From contig OX344764.1 in the NCBI GenBank assembly GCA_947034895.1, positions 36,706,935-36,770,934 on the forward strand: a stretch of DNA of 64,000 nt, in the 5' to 3' direction. Below the pieces are notes generated by a model. The model was not told where the DNA came from. It was given only the letters and a program-made list of their open reading frames with translations, and did no database searches. The first letter of the stretch is position 1. Each line of letters begins with the position of its first letter. Below are positions 50,451 through 62,483 of the stretch, in pieces. The DNA comes from Rhytidiadelphus loreus (Eukaryota > Streptophyta > Bryopsida > Hypnales > Hylocomiaceae). The translations under genes and the position numbers were made by a program.

Positions 50451-51407
50451 GACATGCGCCAGTGCACGTACAGTCGGTTTTAATAATCTTACAAACTGCC
50501 TATTGTGCATTCAATTTTTTTTAATTTTTTTTTCATAATTGAGTTAATCGTAAAGTTTGTTCTATGTTTGTGAACATATGTGAGAGGAAGGTTTAACTAA
50601 GAATAGAACAAAACAAACATTGTACCAAACTCAATCAAACCTAAGTTTGGGTGCTCCAGGGAGTTTGGTCCTGTGTTTTTCCCAAAACTTTGACTCCTGG
50701 TCCTGCCTTGCACACACTTTACGATCAACTCTAATATGGAATTCAATTGGCATTCATTGTCTTAAAAGTCTTTGAATGGAAAAAAAAATAGTTGAATTCT
50801 CACTTCCCTAAATTTTGGTGTAGGAAGTTGTAAATTTGGTACCTTGAAAGTATTTTTTGGTTAGCTTTGGAAGGACACTTGTTGAGAATAGGAAAACAAA
50901 ACAAAACTACAAAAGTTTGTAAAACCAAAGTATGCAAGAAGAAAGAAGTAAGTATATTCAAAGTAGGTTTGTAACTATATACCAAAGAAAGAGAATATAT
51001 AAATAGTTCTCCTCCTCTACTATTGGTCCTAGGGATTCTAATCTAATCCCTAGTTGTATTTATAACTATAGTGAACTAGAGTGAACTATAGTGGAGAGCG
51101 TATCTTAACAATAGATATCTTAACATGCACCAAGAACTTTTTGTATCTTTTGGATGGTTGACCAAGCTTTGTTCATATTGAAAAATTGATGATTTTCATT
51201 TGATTTTGTGTGCAACTTTAGGGGATAATGACTTCTACCAATTGTGTTGTAGATTGAACTTCTTAGAATAGATTGCTATCATAGAATTTTGACATGAATA
51301 TATAAAACATTATAAATGAAATATTACATTCAATTTGTAAATTGAAGATGCACTAACCTTTGGTCATTAAGTGAAGATTACATCCCTAGTGTCAACTTCC
51401 ACTTTAA

Positions 51408-51649
51408 CCCCTCAAAGCCCAAGGGGCCATTTTTTGACCTCTCACCTGTTCGACAGGTAAAAGTTATAACTTCATATTTATACATTCTAAGAAGTCTATC
51501 TAAATGAATTTCATACTAGGATGTTGATATTGAATGGGGAAACTCAAAAGTATAATTGACATCATGTAATAAGCTTGATGTACAATGAGTACTGTCAACG
51601 AAAGTTCAAAATTGTGAAAAAGTATGGAAATTGCTTGGGCTTTGAGGGG
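51408..51649. mobile_element. 242-base TTAA-flanked MITE
   Basis: Perfect 16-base inverted ends CCCCTCAAAGCCCAAG sit directly inside TTAA on both sides (51404-51407 and 51650-51653). Its size matches the element in FAO intron 3 but the end sequence differs slightly, so it is a separate subfamily. It is non-coding. Confidence 0.8.
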
Positions 51650-52964
51650 TTAATTATTCTCAAAATTGGATTGGACAAGAGTGTTGAAGTGACACTTGGG
51701 GCTTTGCACTAAGTTCCAAATTCCGACTCCTTTCAAATTTCTATATGGCAATACTTTTTGGCAATTTTGGAACCAAAGGAAGTAAGATTTGGAATTCCAT
51801 GTCTCATTTTTTACGTTATTTGTTGCACATTATGAAGTGAAACTTAACCTTGTAGTATGACTTGAGATGAAAGTAGAATTTGGAATTTAGATGTATGTGT
51901 AACCAGACACTTGTATTTTCTTGTCCTTGATACTTGAAAACATTCTAAATATGTGAACTTAAATGGTTTAATATATTCAAGTGCAATCAACGCCTATTGA
52001 CTTTTTAAAATCTTCCCCAATTAAAGGACGTATTTATTTTTTTCCACCTAGTTTGAAATATATGTATAAATTTGCCCCATATTTTGTCATTGATTAATTA
52101 TGAATCTTCAAACTTTTTGAGGTCTTCGATTCCAAAGATAGATTCAATATTTTCAAAGTTGACAATCGATCAATAGTAAATTGTAAGCAACTTTGTTTGG
52201 AGTAGTAGGATGCATACAAATAGGCACCTCCTCAATTTCAAAGAGGACTTAGAGACAAGAAATGCCTCCATTGTTGTTTCTGGTTTTGTGTATAGAAACT
52301 CAAAGTTAGAAATGGAGCTTTTAAATGGGCTTCAAAAGCATGGACCTCCTCAACTATTGTTCTTTGTTGCTAGATTGAAGATTGTGGCCATCACCATAAT
52401 TTACATCAACTTTGTTGAAATGGATGCTGGGATAGGTTGTCTCAAAAATGTATTGTCCTTCTTTCATAAGTTGGAAAATGAAGTCCATTGACATTTAACC
52501 ATAGTTTTATTATGATCTTGGTCTAAAACAACATTTAGGTATATCCATTGGATATTTCTAAGGTATACAAATAGGATAGGATAACTTCCAAGTCATGTTC
52601 TACACATGCATGTGACATTAGTGTAATCTCTTTGATGGTGAAATGAAATCCTTGCCAAAATGTCATATTAATAAAAAGATAAGGAAAATGTTGTGATAAC
52701 CACTTTATTGAAACACCATCTACATCCCAATGTCATGTCAACCAATGAATTTAATGGATTTTAGAAGAAGAAAAACAAAACTCCTACTCATTGTCTAAAA
52801 GAGGACGGATTGTAAAAATAAATAGAGCACTTATTGCATTTGTAAAGCATCTCTTAGCTTCAATTTTTAGAGATTAGGAAGGATTCTATAATATATGGAT
52901 ACTTCAAATTGGTAGATTTCTAAATTAAATATATAGATTTGGAGGTAAGATTTTAGAAATCTAC

Positions 52965-53421
52965 TAAGGTAAAACAACCTATAATGGTTAGATCACCCAT
53001 AGTGGACACTTCATGACCCCATGACGGTTTTCTCAAACCACAATCAATATCTAACTTGACACTCATGGAGTGATTAGTGACCACATTAGGAACACCCAAC
53101 TTTTCCAGTGTAAATCATTGTAAATCATTGTCAGAAGTGACTTTTTATGGCATTCTACATTAGAAATTATTGTGACCATTTTAGGTGATTAAGATGAGCA
53201 TATTGGGTACACTTTTTATTGGTTATGGGGCAACCTATAGACCATGTTGGGAAGATCACTTCAAAAATACATTACTAATTCACACTTTGTCTGAAAAATA
53301 AAATTTCAATTGCTCTCACTATTTCTCACACTTATCTTTGTGTGGGAAAAGATTTGAAAATTTTCAGCAATGGCATAAGGTCAGACTCCAAATTCTCACC
53401 ACAATGGTCTGTTTTACCTTA
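52965..53421. mobile_element. MITE with GGTAAAACAACC ends, copy 3
   Basis: TAAGGTAAAACAACCTATAATGG on the left is mirrored by CCACAATGGTCTGTTTTACCTTA on the right. The interior matches the copy at 6223 (GGAGTGATTAGTGACCACAT, then CACTTTGTCTGAAAAATA). It is non-coding. Confidence 0.65.
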
Positions 53422-55691
53422 ACAATGTTGAAATACATTAAAAAAACTGAAATCAATACATTCCTTTAGTTTCAAAAATTAAAGTGTATAGATTGTTTTG
53501 TAGCTAAATAAGATATTCACTATCTAAACCAATTTTGAATTAGATGAAATGTTAATTTGAGCATTGTGTTGAAATGACATCACCCCAAAAGTTGTTTAAG
53601 GATACACAAGTTTTAATGACAATACAAAGTGGCATCCAAAATTATGTTATATTCTTTAAAATGGCATCCAAATGTTATTTGGCTTCTATTATAACAAACC
53701 ATTGAAAAAAATGGTCTACATGAATGACAATCCATGCATGAATCTACATAGTAACTTAGACTAATTGCTAGTCTTTTGATACTTGCGCAAAATTATTATT
53801 GAAATGAGAATATTTCCAAACTGTCATTTCAACCAAAATTGGAGAAGATGTAGTTTTAATGAGAATTGGGGAGGAAGTCACTTCAACTGCTCCATTGAAA
53901 TGACATTGTATCCCTAAAGTCATTTTAACTAACATTTTTGGTAGATTTTAGAAGAAACAATTGTCTCATAATGATTTTAGAGAAGACGGGTTGGAGAAAT
54001 AAATAGTGCAAGTAGGCAATGTTAGAGAACCTTGTATCATTTTGTTTTAAAGGAAGGAGGTGATTTAAGAATCTATGAATCTTTAGTATACGAGGATTGT
54101 AGATTTCAAAACTTCACAAATTCAATGAATGGATAGATTTCAAAATTTGATTGAAAATCTAAAATCTATTTTATTGGTAGATTTGAAGAACTACAATCTA
54201 CACAATAGATGGATCAATCTATACTCTAGGTTGATTTTAGAAACTGAAACCATTATAATAAATTGGTTTTAAAAAACAAAAACCAATATAGTGATTTCTT
54301 GTTCAAATGACATCACTCCAAATGTTGTTTCAACACATTGGTTGAATGGTATCTAAAGAAAGACATCCTATATGACATCCTATTAGATGTTTTTTCAACC
54401 TCCTTTAGTAACCTCTTAATCCTTAAAGAACATTTCATATTAAGGTTTGGTTAAAGTACATTAGATTTCTATAGTAGTGACATGTATTTGAAATGAAAAA
54501 TAAGTGGTTTCAAGAAATAACAAAAAAACAAAAAGTGGTAAGCTAGTATATGAACCCTCTTATTAAAAGTTGCTACTGACTTGGTGACTACTTTTGCTTT
54601 TACGGTGATTTTATTGCTTCACTCATTAATTGGGGGATCTTGTTATCTTATTTCTTCTTCTTTTGAGATAGTTTTATGCTATATTTAGGCTTGGTTAAGT
54701 TGTTGAAACAAAAAGTCAAACTTGTTTTATCTTTCTTTTGGATTTTAAAAGATTGCAACTCTCTATAGAAGATATGGATAGAGATGTGGAAGAGAAATGG
54801 ATGGCCAATGGATGAAATATCATCTATATGGTGTGGTATGGGCTAAATTGTTGAAGTCCATTTGCCTATATAAGGTAGGAGGATAAGGCGTAACCTATTT
54901 TTTGCATGACATAAATTTTTTTCTTTAATTATCGAGTGTTTGAGGAGTGATAGTGATCTATGTTTTACAATTTTGTAATAGAAATTTGAGAGGATGTTTT
55001 CTTTCTTATTGTGGATTTAGAATGTCATGATTTGCATTATTTGGACAAGTTGTATATGAAAATTATACTTAATAGGAGAAATAGGGTCAATTGCTATAGA
55101 ATTTAAGGGCAAAATTTTTGGATTCTTATAAAAGCTTGATTTGGAAGTATCTAATTATACATTTTGAAGTTTTTATTGAATTTACAACTTTCTAAAACGT
55201 TATAGAATTCTTAGTTTGAGGTTAGGAGTAAAAAATATAGGCTTGGAATAAAGAAGTGTGGAGCTACTACCTAATTTTAGAGTCTCAACTTCAATAAGTC
55301 ATAGATAATGAAGTACAAAAGATTTGAAATTGAAATTTCAAGAAGATATGTATGAGGAATTTAGATTTGTAAATATTTATGGTATGAAGCATTTGGAGCT
55401 TTTATAAGACATAAAAGTTCTTAGTAGTAAAGAAGGTGTAGAAATGTTGCTAAATTTAAAAGAGGGGAAATTCAATTGTCTATAAAATTTGGACAATAAA
55501 AAGATTTGAGTTTGAAATTTGGGTTAAAGAAATTTGTATTAGCTTTCCAAAAAGCTATAATAATCTCAATTTAAAGTCTTAAAGTAGTTGTGGCTATTGT
55601 GGCATTCATTTGAGTGTTGGCTATACCACTGAGGGCTTTTATACACTTTGTACACTATTTATACAATTTCTATATGAAAATATGATATTAT

Positions 55692-56622
55692 CCCCTAAAG
55701 GTTTCTGATTATGATTATCACAAAAAATGCTCTAAAACTGTCATTTTTAGTACAAGTAACAAATTTTAGAAAAAAATCATTTTTGGACACATGTAACTAT
55801 AGGCTCTTGTATTATGCTGGTTTGAGAAGATGTGGAAAACATGTCAAAAATTTCTACTGTGTAGATTGCAAGATATTAGTGTTTGAAGTGACAAAAATCC
55901 ATTTTTTGGCCCTACAAAAAATCAAGTAGCTGCACTTCACAAGGTCACATTTATATGAAAAATGTCCAAAATGGTGGTGCTTCTTTGGATTTATTCTTCA
56001 AGGCAAGTTGGCTACATGCTTGAAAATTTTCAAATCATTTGGAATTGTACAACATATGGGAAAAAAATAGTAAGTAGAAAGAAGTAAATAATGATTCAAA
56101 ATACTAAATTGTTAACAATTTATTTATGGAATTGAAATAATTGCCAATCCCAATGGTTGTAATGTTGTAATAAACAATCTACAATCAATGTTTTTATTTT
56201 TTTTCAAAAAAATATTGAAAATTGAGTTAAATAAAGGACTTCAAATTTTATCTTAGAGGAGAGATTCTGTAACTACGTGCAAACTACCAACAAACTAGAA
56301 TTCCTTGTAACTTTCATTTCATTAATTAAAATGGAATGATTCAAAACTTTCCACGTCTAGAGAACCAATTTCAAATTTTTATTTCTAAAAAAAGTGATTT
56401 CTAAAGAAGATTTTGTTGTTGCTTGGGTAGCCCGCCGAGCAATGAAAATTACATATCATACAATAACTTTCTAACCATGTAGTCAAAAGTTATGAAAATT
56501 GTTGGGCCTTAAAGCTACTCATTGGGCACATATTGTTTAAAAATTTCAAATAAAAACTTCATTCATTGTAAGCTGCCCAAAATTGCTATGTTGCCAAAAA
56601 ACACAATTTAGTGCTTTAGGGG
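55692..56622. mobile_element. 0.93-kb element with TTAT flanks, TTAA family
   Basis: TTAT at 55688-55691 and 56623-56626 stands outside CCCCTAAAGGTTTC and, inward from the right, CCCCTAAAGCACTA. The sub-terminal AAAACTGTCATTTTTAG block matches the other members. A 72-codon ORF inside shows no transposase resemblance. Confidence 0.6.
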
Positions 56623-57770
56623 TTATATAAGATTCATACAACTCTTATACAAAAATATGGTATTATACACAACTTGTACAACTCTTAGATGAGTATAAAA
56701 TATTATACACAACTTATATGATTTTCATACAAATATATAATATAATATTTGATTTATACAACCCCTGTATATGGTATATATGAGCATGAATATGCTTAGA
56801 TTTGTATGTATTATACTTGTATGAATATATCATATTTCATATGTATTCCATAAGTATTGATATACATCTTTATATACATGCTTCATACAAAGTAATATAT
56901 GTGTGTATAAGGAGTACATTCATTATATTTCTACTTTCACATAAGTGTAGGGATTTTCATGTTTGGGCCATATCTAATGGTAGATAGAACCCTGACATTT
57001 TTCCAAAGCAAATCGTCTCTACATGACATTGACAATATCTATTAGTACACTACAAAAACAAGGGGAGAATCTAAATGAAAAATAAAAATTACCAAATAAA
57101 ATTAAGATTTGTCCAAATTTAGGCTAAAGTTTACAAACGTTAAATTTACTATGGATGAAAGTACACACTGTCATATGGATGTTTAAAAAAATGGATGATT
57201 GTTCTTAACCACCTACAATTCAAAAAATCAAACTTTGTTTTTAACCCATAAATGACATTGAAGATGTTTTGTAGCCAATGAATGACAAAGAATCTCTCCA
57301 TGTATAAGTGCAACTATTCATCCTCCAAATTTTGGTTGAAAAGGGAAGACCATCAACAATAGTTTGACTTCCAATGCGTGCTTTTGCATTATTTTAAGGT
57401 AAAAAATTCACATGGTACTAAAAGAGATGATTTCCACGGTGATGAGCTCGTTGTTCAAGGGTTAAAGGCCAATTGCGTTCTATAAATTGATTTGACCTGA
57501 TTTGGGGACCCAAGTCTGCCTTGCTCATGCAGCTTGGCAGGTTTGAAGTTTGAACGTCTGAGCGTGTTGAACTTGGCGGGGCCATCAAACTTAAACTTCC
57601 CGCCTGAGATGCCCTGCCAGCCTCTCCTTGCTCTTGCCCTTTAGAATTATGTGATTTCGCACGTCCTTGCAACGAGAGCTCAGCTATGGCGCAACAATCC
57701 CGTGTAGAATCTCTCGTTTTGATCCATGCATCAGGGCCATTCTGGGACCAGAATACTCTTAATCCATTGG

Positions 57771-58353
57771 CTAGGGGAGGACACTCTCACTACATTTGGG
57801 GTACCTACGTGCGGTGGTGGAAAAAGTAATTCATGTAATTCACCTTGAATAAACTATAATTTCATTCTAAAATTTTGAGCTTTGTTTAACAATGACTAAA
57901 GGTTTCTATTGACAAAAAATTCAATTCCAAATAACATAAGATATATTGTCTAGAAAGGGTTGAAAAATGAACTAAAATGGCATGTTCTCCAACTAAAATA
58001 TTTATAGAGCTCACATGAAGATGACTATTGCATCAATATTCAACCAAAATAAACTTTCAATAGAAAGCTATTCCATATTATTTTTTTTTCATTTTTCAAA
58101 TTTTTTTTCTTATATAATATAGAGGTGTGAAAGTTATTTTCAGCTTTACAGTGTATCTTTTTTCTTCAAAAATTTATAACTAATTACTATTAGCACAAAA
58201 AAATACCAATAATTCAAAACATAAACTTATAAAGTAGTAAAATCTATCCATAATTTTTTTTTTGAAAAAGAAATTAAATTTTAAGGTGTATTACTTGTTT
58301 TACTTTTTCCGCCGCACGTAGTTTGCTAAAACATAGGGAGTGTCCTCCCCGGG
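57771..58353 (-). mobile_element. hAT-like MITE, copy C (inverted)
   Basis: A 583-base element between 8-base direct repeats TCCATTGG (57763-57770 and 58354-58361). The ends are CTAGGGGAGGACACTCTC and, inward from the right, CCCGGGGAGGACACTCCC. A second inverted block inside reads TACGTGCGGTGGTGGAAAAAGTAA against TACGTGCGGCGGAAAAAGTAA. The interior, read on the minus strand, matches copies A and B. Confidence 0.85.
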
Positions 58354-58361
58354 TCCATTGG

Positions 58362-60260
58362 ATTAGAAAGGCAATTCTTCCTGTCGTTACTCAATCGATT
58401 CGTCTTCACGTTCTTAGCCTTTGCAGAAATCGGATTGCAAAGGTCTGTTGCACTTTGTGCACTTCTTCGTTGGACGTAGGAAGGTGCTGCTCTCAAAATC
58501 AAACCGAGTCTTTGAGGAATTATCTATCTATCTATCTTGCTCCTGAGATTTTCTCTTGAATTCGCACTGCAAGAACTTGCGGCTTGCGGCTTGCGGCTTG
58601 AGTCTCATTCCTGTGGAGGTCAAACTCAATTATGATCAATAATGAACATGTATAGCCCTTCGAAGAGTGGCGAGGACGCATGTTGACATCTTAACCTCCC
58701 TGTCCTGATTCCGAGAGAGTTGTTGTGAGTGTTCTGACCAGCGTGGTCCTTGAAAGGTATGAGGTCCGCAGATTGTAGGATGTGTCTAGTCGTAATCGCT
58801 GGATATGTAAAACACGAGATACTAGCCTAAGGACAACGGTCACAAGCCTGTGGAGCAGAATGATGTGTTGTGGAAGCAGCAGAGAAATGCCCTGGTCACT
58901 TGGCATCCGCATTTGCTGTCTAAATTTTTTTTGTGTTAAGACTGATTGTGCATGGATATAATTTGTTCTGTTAGATTGTGTACGCCTTGATACCCTAGTG
59001 TTGTTCCTCTTAACGGATGATTGATGGTATGTTGAAAGAGAGATAATTGCGCTTCCTTTTCTTCCATTTATTTGAAATTGAGGCTGGTCAGATGTGGTTT
59101 TAGAACCAGATCAATCCGGAGAGTGCGGGGGTGCAAAGGCACTCAAGATGTAAAGGAGGCATTGAGGCAGGCCCGAGGATTCTTTCCGGAATTTCCCAGG
59201 ACTAGTTGAGTAATCGTCACTACAGGTATTTGCTGTCCTTGGATTTGTTCACATTTGAATCACGTTCGTTGTCTGGCATCACCGCTGAAACACTTTGTGT
59301 AGGGATATAAACATGGTCTCCGTGAATCCTCTGGAATGTTCACCCTGCACCGGGCAGGAATCAGAGTTGATTTAGGGTTCAATTCCCTCGTGAACAATCT
59401 CGAAAAAGTGAGGTTCAAGACCATGTCGATCGATGTTAAACTTAAACTCGCTTTGATAAATTGAGATCCAAATACTTTACAGGTGCTTTCTGAAGTATGC
59501 CGGGGAAGGAGCTCGGACTCCAACAACACTCCGTATTCCGGAGGTCCTTGTGTTTCTGCTCGCCATGTGTGCAAGCGCAATGACTTCCCCGGCTTGGAAT
59601 AGGCCGGGGCTCAAATGGTCACCCACACAGCTAGCTAGAGTGTCAAAACATGAACTGTTGGAGTGACGACAAGTGACGCAATTCAAAAAGACAACGAAAT
59701 CCGCTCCAATTGCAGATCGAAGGCGCCCTCCATCGGTCCTGAAAAGCACAGAGCACATTCATTTCAAGTGCCGCTTCTGAGTGCACAGACCTCGCGTTCA
59801 GGACAGGAGTCTGACGTCCTGCTCCAAATGCAAACCGATATAAGTTACGACCACTTGGCAGGCGGCGTTTAGGGATTTTGAGAGTGACACGGGTACTCGG
59901 TGGTGGCGGGAGACGGTGGCGGGAGAAAGAAGGGGGCAGAAGTGACCGCTCGGTGGGCGGGAAACAGGAGGAAAGCTCAGGCTCAAATGGGGAGGGGATT
60001 CGAGCGGGTCTGCCCGACCGAGGCGGGCCCCACCGCACATCCCCGGCGCCCAAGTTGAAGCGGGCAGCGCGGGCAGCCCCAGCCCGAATCGATTCCAACT
60101 CAGCATATACTCGTGCCACCTCATAATCCCTATTTTCTATCACCACTGTTCACGTCCCCCAGTCCCCCACATCGGCGCTCCCGGCCGGTTTCGACTTGCC
60201 TAGCCCGCGCCCGGCCCGGCCCGGGCCAAGGCAAACGGTAGTGTCGCCCCTCCCTTCCTC
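58362..60260. other. Spacer and upstream region of the HMGB gene
   Basis: No gene is supported. It includes three tandem CTTGCGG units at about 58577-58600, a hairpin-forming stretch at 59499-59593, and from about 59880 a GC-rich region that probably belongs to the HMGB promoter. A 167-codon frame on the minus strand there (59643-60146) has low-complexity Pro/Arg/Ser composition, as expected of a chance frame in GC-rich DNA. Confidence 0.45.
59499..59593. repeat. 10-base perfect inverted repeat enclosing two smaller hairpins
   Basis: GCCGGGGAAG (59499-59508) pairs with CTTCCCCGGC (59584-59593). Inside are GGAGCTCGGACTCC and CTCCGTATTCCGGAG, each self-complementary. It does not fit a tRNA cloverleaf, since the second loop has five bases. 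Confidence 0.5.
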
Positions 60261-60474
60261 CCTTCCAGTCGAGGGCTGCAAGAGAAGGTATCGTCTGCCT
60301 TCCTTTGAGAGAGAGCAAACCCTCGCTCAACGTCAAGCCCAACGCACAGGCAACTGAACTACACCAACGCTCTCCTTTGTTCCTTCGTGTGAGTAGCCCC
60401 CTTCCTTTGCAAAGCCCCTTCCTTCCTTGGGTCTGTGTTCTCGCCATCGCCGAGTCTGTCCCTCCCTCCCTCTC

Positions 60475-60500
60475 CGTCTCTCTCTCTCTCTGCTGTCCCT
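60475..60500 (+). repeat. CT-rich microsatellite in the HMGB leader region
   Basis: A pyrimidine-rich run, CTCTCTCTCTCTCTG, lies within a longer CCCTCCCTCC stretch. Such CT tracts are frequent in plant 5' leaders. Confidence 0.6.
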
Positions 60501-61300
60501 CTCGTTTGTCTCTCTTTGCCCTTCCTTTCTCTTCTGTCTAGCTGCTCCCCCCTGCGCGGCTTTCCCTTTTTGTGCGGATTTTCCCCCGCGCCAGGATGGT
60601 CCCGAATCGCTCGTTTTTTGATTGAGGTCTCGGGATTTCCTTCGTGTCTGTTGCTTTTGGGTGGGAAGTCGTTTGTTGTTGTGGGGTGGGGGTCCTGTAT
60701 TTGCGGAGTGTGGTGCGCGATGGTTTAGGTCGAGGTCCGGTGCCCATTCGGGTGACGAATTGTGTCCTCGTGCTCATGACACCATGCAGCGCGGTGGCCA
60801 CGTTGGGAGCTTCGATTGGGTTCCGTGTGTGGTAGGGGTTGCGTCCCAGTGGTTGGTTTGGGAGCGTGCGCCTCGTTTGTGTTTGATTTAGGGTGTTGTC
60901 TGGGAATGCGAGCGTAGTTTTGGGAATTCTCGTTGGGTGTTCCAGTTCTGTTGTGGAGCGTGTCGTCGTTCGCTGGCCCAGGTAATTGTTCGCGGAGGCG
61001 TGGGTTTCGTCGACCGTGGGAGAGTGAGAGGGGATGGAGGGTTGGCGCCGCAGGGCGGTAGTTGGGACTTTGGATTTCAGTGGCGTGTGAGGTTTGGACG
61101 AGTGTTTGGTTTGTGGAGGGGGAGTGGTTAGTGGGTCCGTGTTGTTGCAGTAGGTGTGGCTTCGTTGGTTGGGTATGAAATAGTTTGGAGTGCACGTTTG
61201 ATGATTTTGATGTCAAGTCCATTGTTCGTAGCGTCCGGAGTGAGAGTTGAGTTGACCGAGGTCTGGTCTGAGTGGTGGTTTTGCACTCGTGTGTCCGCAG

Positions 61301-62483
61301 GCCCGAGCAGCCAAGATGAAGGAAGCCAAGGGCAAGAAAGGAGCTGGCGCCGTGGTGAAGGAGAAGGCACCGACGAAGGTGCAGGACAAGTAAGTGTTTG
61401 GGTTGCTGTCGTGGGCATGTTGTCGAAGGTGTTGTCATGTGGGTGTTGATCTGACGGTGCTGTCGTGTTTACTGTGTTGTCAGGGAAATCAAGAAGAGGA
61501 AGGGAGCCTTGAAGGAGTCGAAGGCGAAGAAGGTGAAGCCCGCCAAGAAAGTGAAGGACCCGAACGCCCCGAAGCGTCCCCAGACCGCATTCTTCATCTT
61601 CTTGTGAGTGTCTCGAGGCACGGAGCATAATGTGGGGTTGTGCCTGTTTTATTTTGTAATTTTTCTGGCGTTTTTTGTTTTGTTTTTTCGGGTGAGGGAT
61701 GGGCCTGACGTGACGAGTGATGTCGTTGGAACAGGAACGAGTTCAGGCAAGAGTTTAAGAAGGACCACCCTGACGTGAAGGGCGTGGCCGCCGTGGGCAA
61801 GGCTGGAGGGGAGCGATGGAAATCGATGTCTGAAGCTGTGAGGCCTCTTTTCTATTTTTTGAGGATGCTTTTTTTTTGTGTGGTTGTAAGTCCCGTTGTT
61901 TGTGACTGAATGCTTGATGTCGGGCCCGATCTGTTTGACCGTGCTCGATGTGTATGTGCATGTCCCTCTTCCTTGACGTCGTGCCAGCGGAAGGCTGTTT
62001 CTGAATGAGTTTGTTTTGGCTTTGTTGGATGTGCAGGAGAAGCAGCCGTTCATGACCAAGGCTGTGCAGAAGAAATCGGAGTACGACAAGACTCTGGCTT
62101 CGTACAAGAAGAAGCAGGTACGCTGTGTTTCTGGCGACGGTGACTACTAGCTGCAGCCTGTGTGGTCGCTGGGAAGTGTTTTTACTTTCTGATAGCGTGG
62201 TGGCCGTGTTTCTGATAGTGGTGTGTGTGTGTGTGTTTTGTTGTTTACAGGAGGACGACGAGGAGGAGGAGGCGGAAGCCGAGGAGTCCGACAAGTCGAA
62301 GTCTGAGATCCACGACGACGAGGAGGACGAGGAGGATGTGAGAGACTGCTGACTGAGATTTTTTTTTTCCTCTTCACGTTCTCGGTTGCCAGGAGGTTGT
62401 TTCTTTTTGTCGATGCGGTGTTGAGTCTGACTGGGTTTGTTTTTTGTGTTTTCGTGCAGGAGGACGAGGACCTGGAGGACTGA
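61301..62483 (+). CDS. HMGB-type high-mobility-group chromatin protein, six coding exons
   Basis: A DNA-bending nuclear protein that binds linker and distorted DNA. The ATG is at 61316, 15 bases into an exon that follows a strong acceptor (GTCCGCAG), so a leader intron lies upstream and the 5' UTR begins further up, perhaps in 60270-60390. Coding exons 61316-61389, 61484-61603, 61735-61837, 62037-62117, 62251-62337 and 62460-62483 are all GT-AG and in phase, giving 162 aa. Residues 1-49 are Lys-rich. One HMG box runs about 50-125 (DPNAPKRPQTAFFIFLNEFR, GGERWKSMSEAEKQPF, KSEYDKTLASYKKK). An acidic tail, 127-162, is mostly Asp and Glu with one SDKSKS break. Basic N-terminus, single box and acidic tail is the standard plant HMGB plan. 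Introns are short, with a GT microsatellite in intron 4. Confidence 0.95.

Larger units (their letters stand above)
45551..57770. other. Intergenic region with element copies and coding-like debris
   Basis: No complete gene is supported. It contains the unidentified coding-like stretch (48350-50450), a 242-base TTAA element (51408-51649), a GGTAAAACAACC element (52965-53421) and a 0.93-kb TTAT-flanked element (55692-56622). The rest is AT-rich sequence in which I see nothing definite. Confidence 0.45.

Noticed and set aside
59365..59395. tRNA-like T-arm, GGGTTCAATTCCC
   Set aside because: No A-box, anticodon arm or acceptor stem could be placed around it.
59643..60146. 167-codon minus-strand frame in GC-rich DNA
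   Set aside because: Pro/Arg/Ser-rich composition with no domain. Overlapping frames of similar length exist on both strands, as expected in the GC-rich HMGB promoter.
60164..60175. USE-like snRNA promoter motif CCCACATCG
   Set aside because: It lies in the HMGB upstream region with no snRNA-like sequence or spaced TATA after it.
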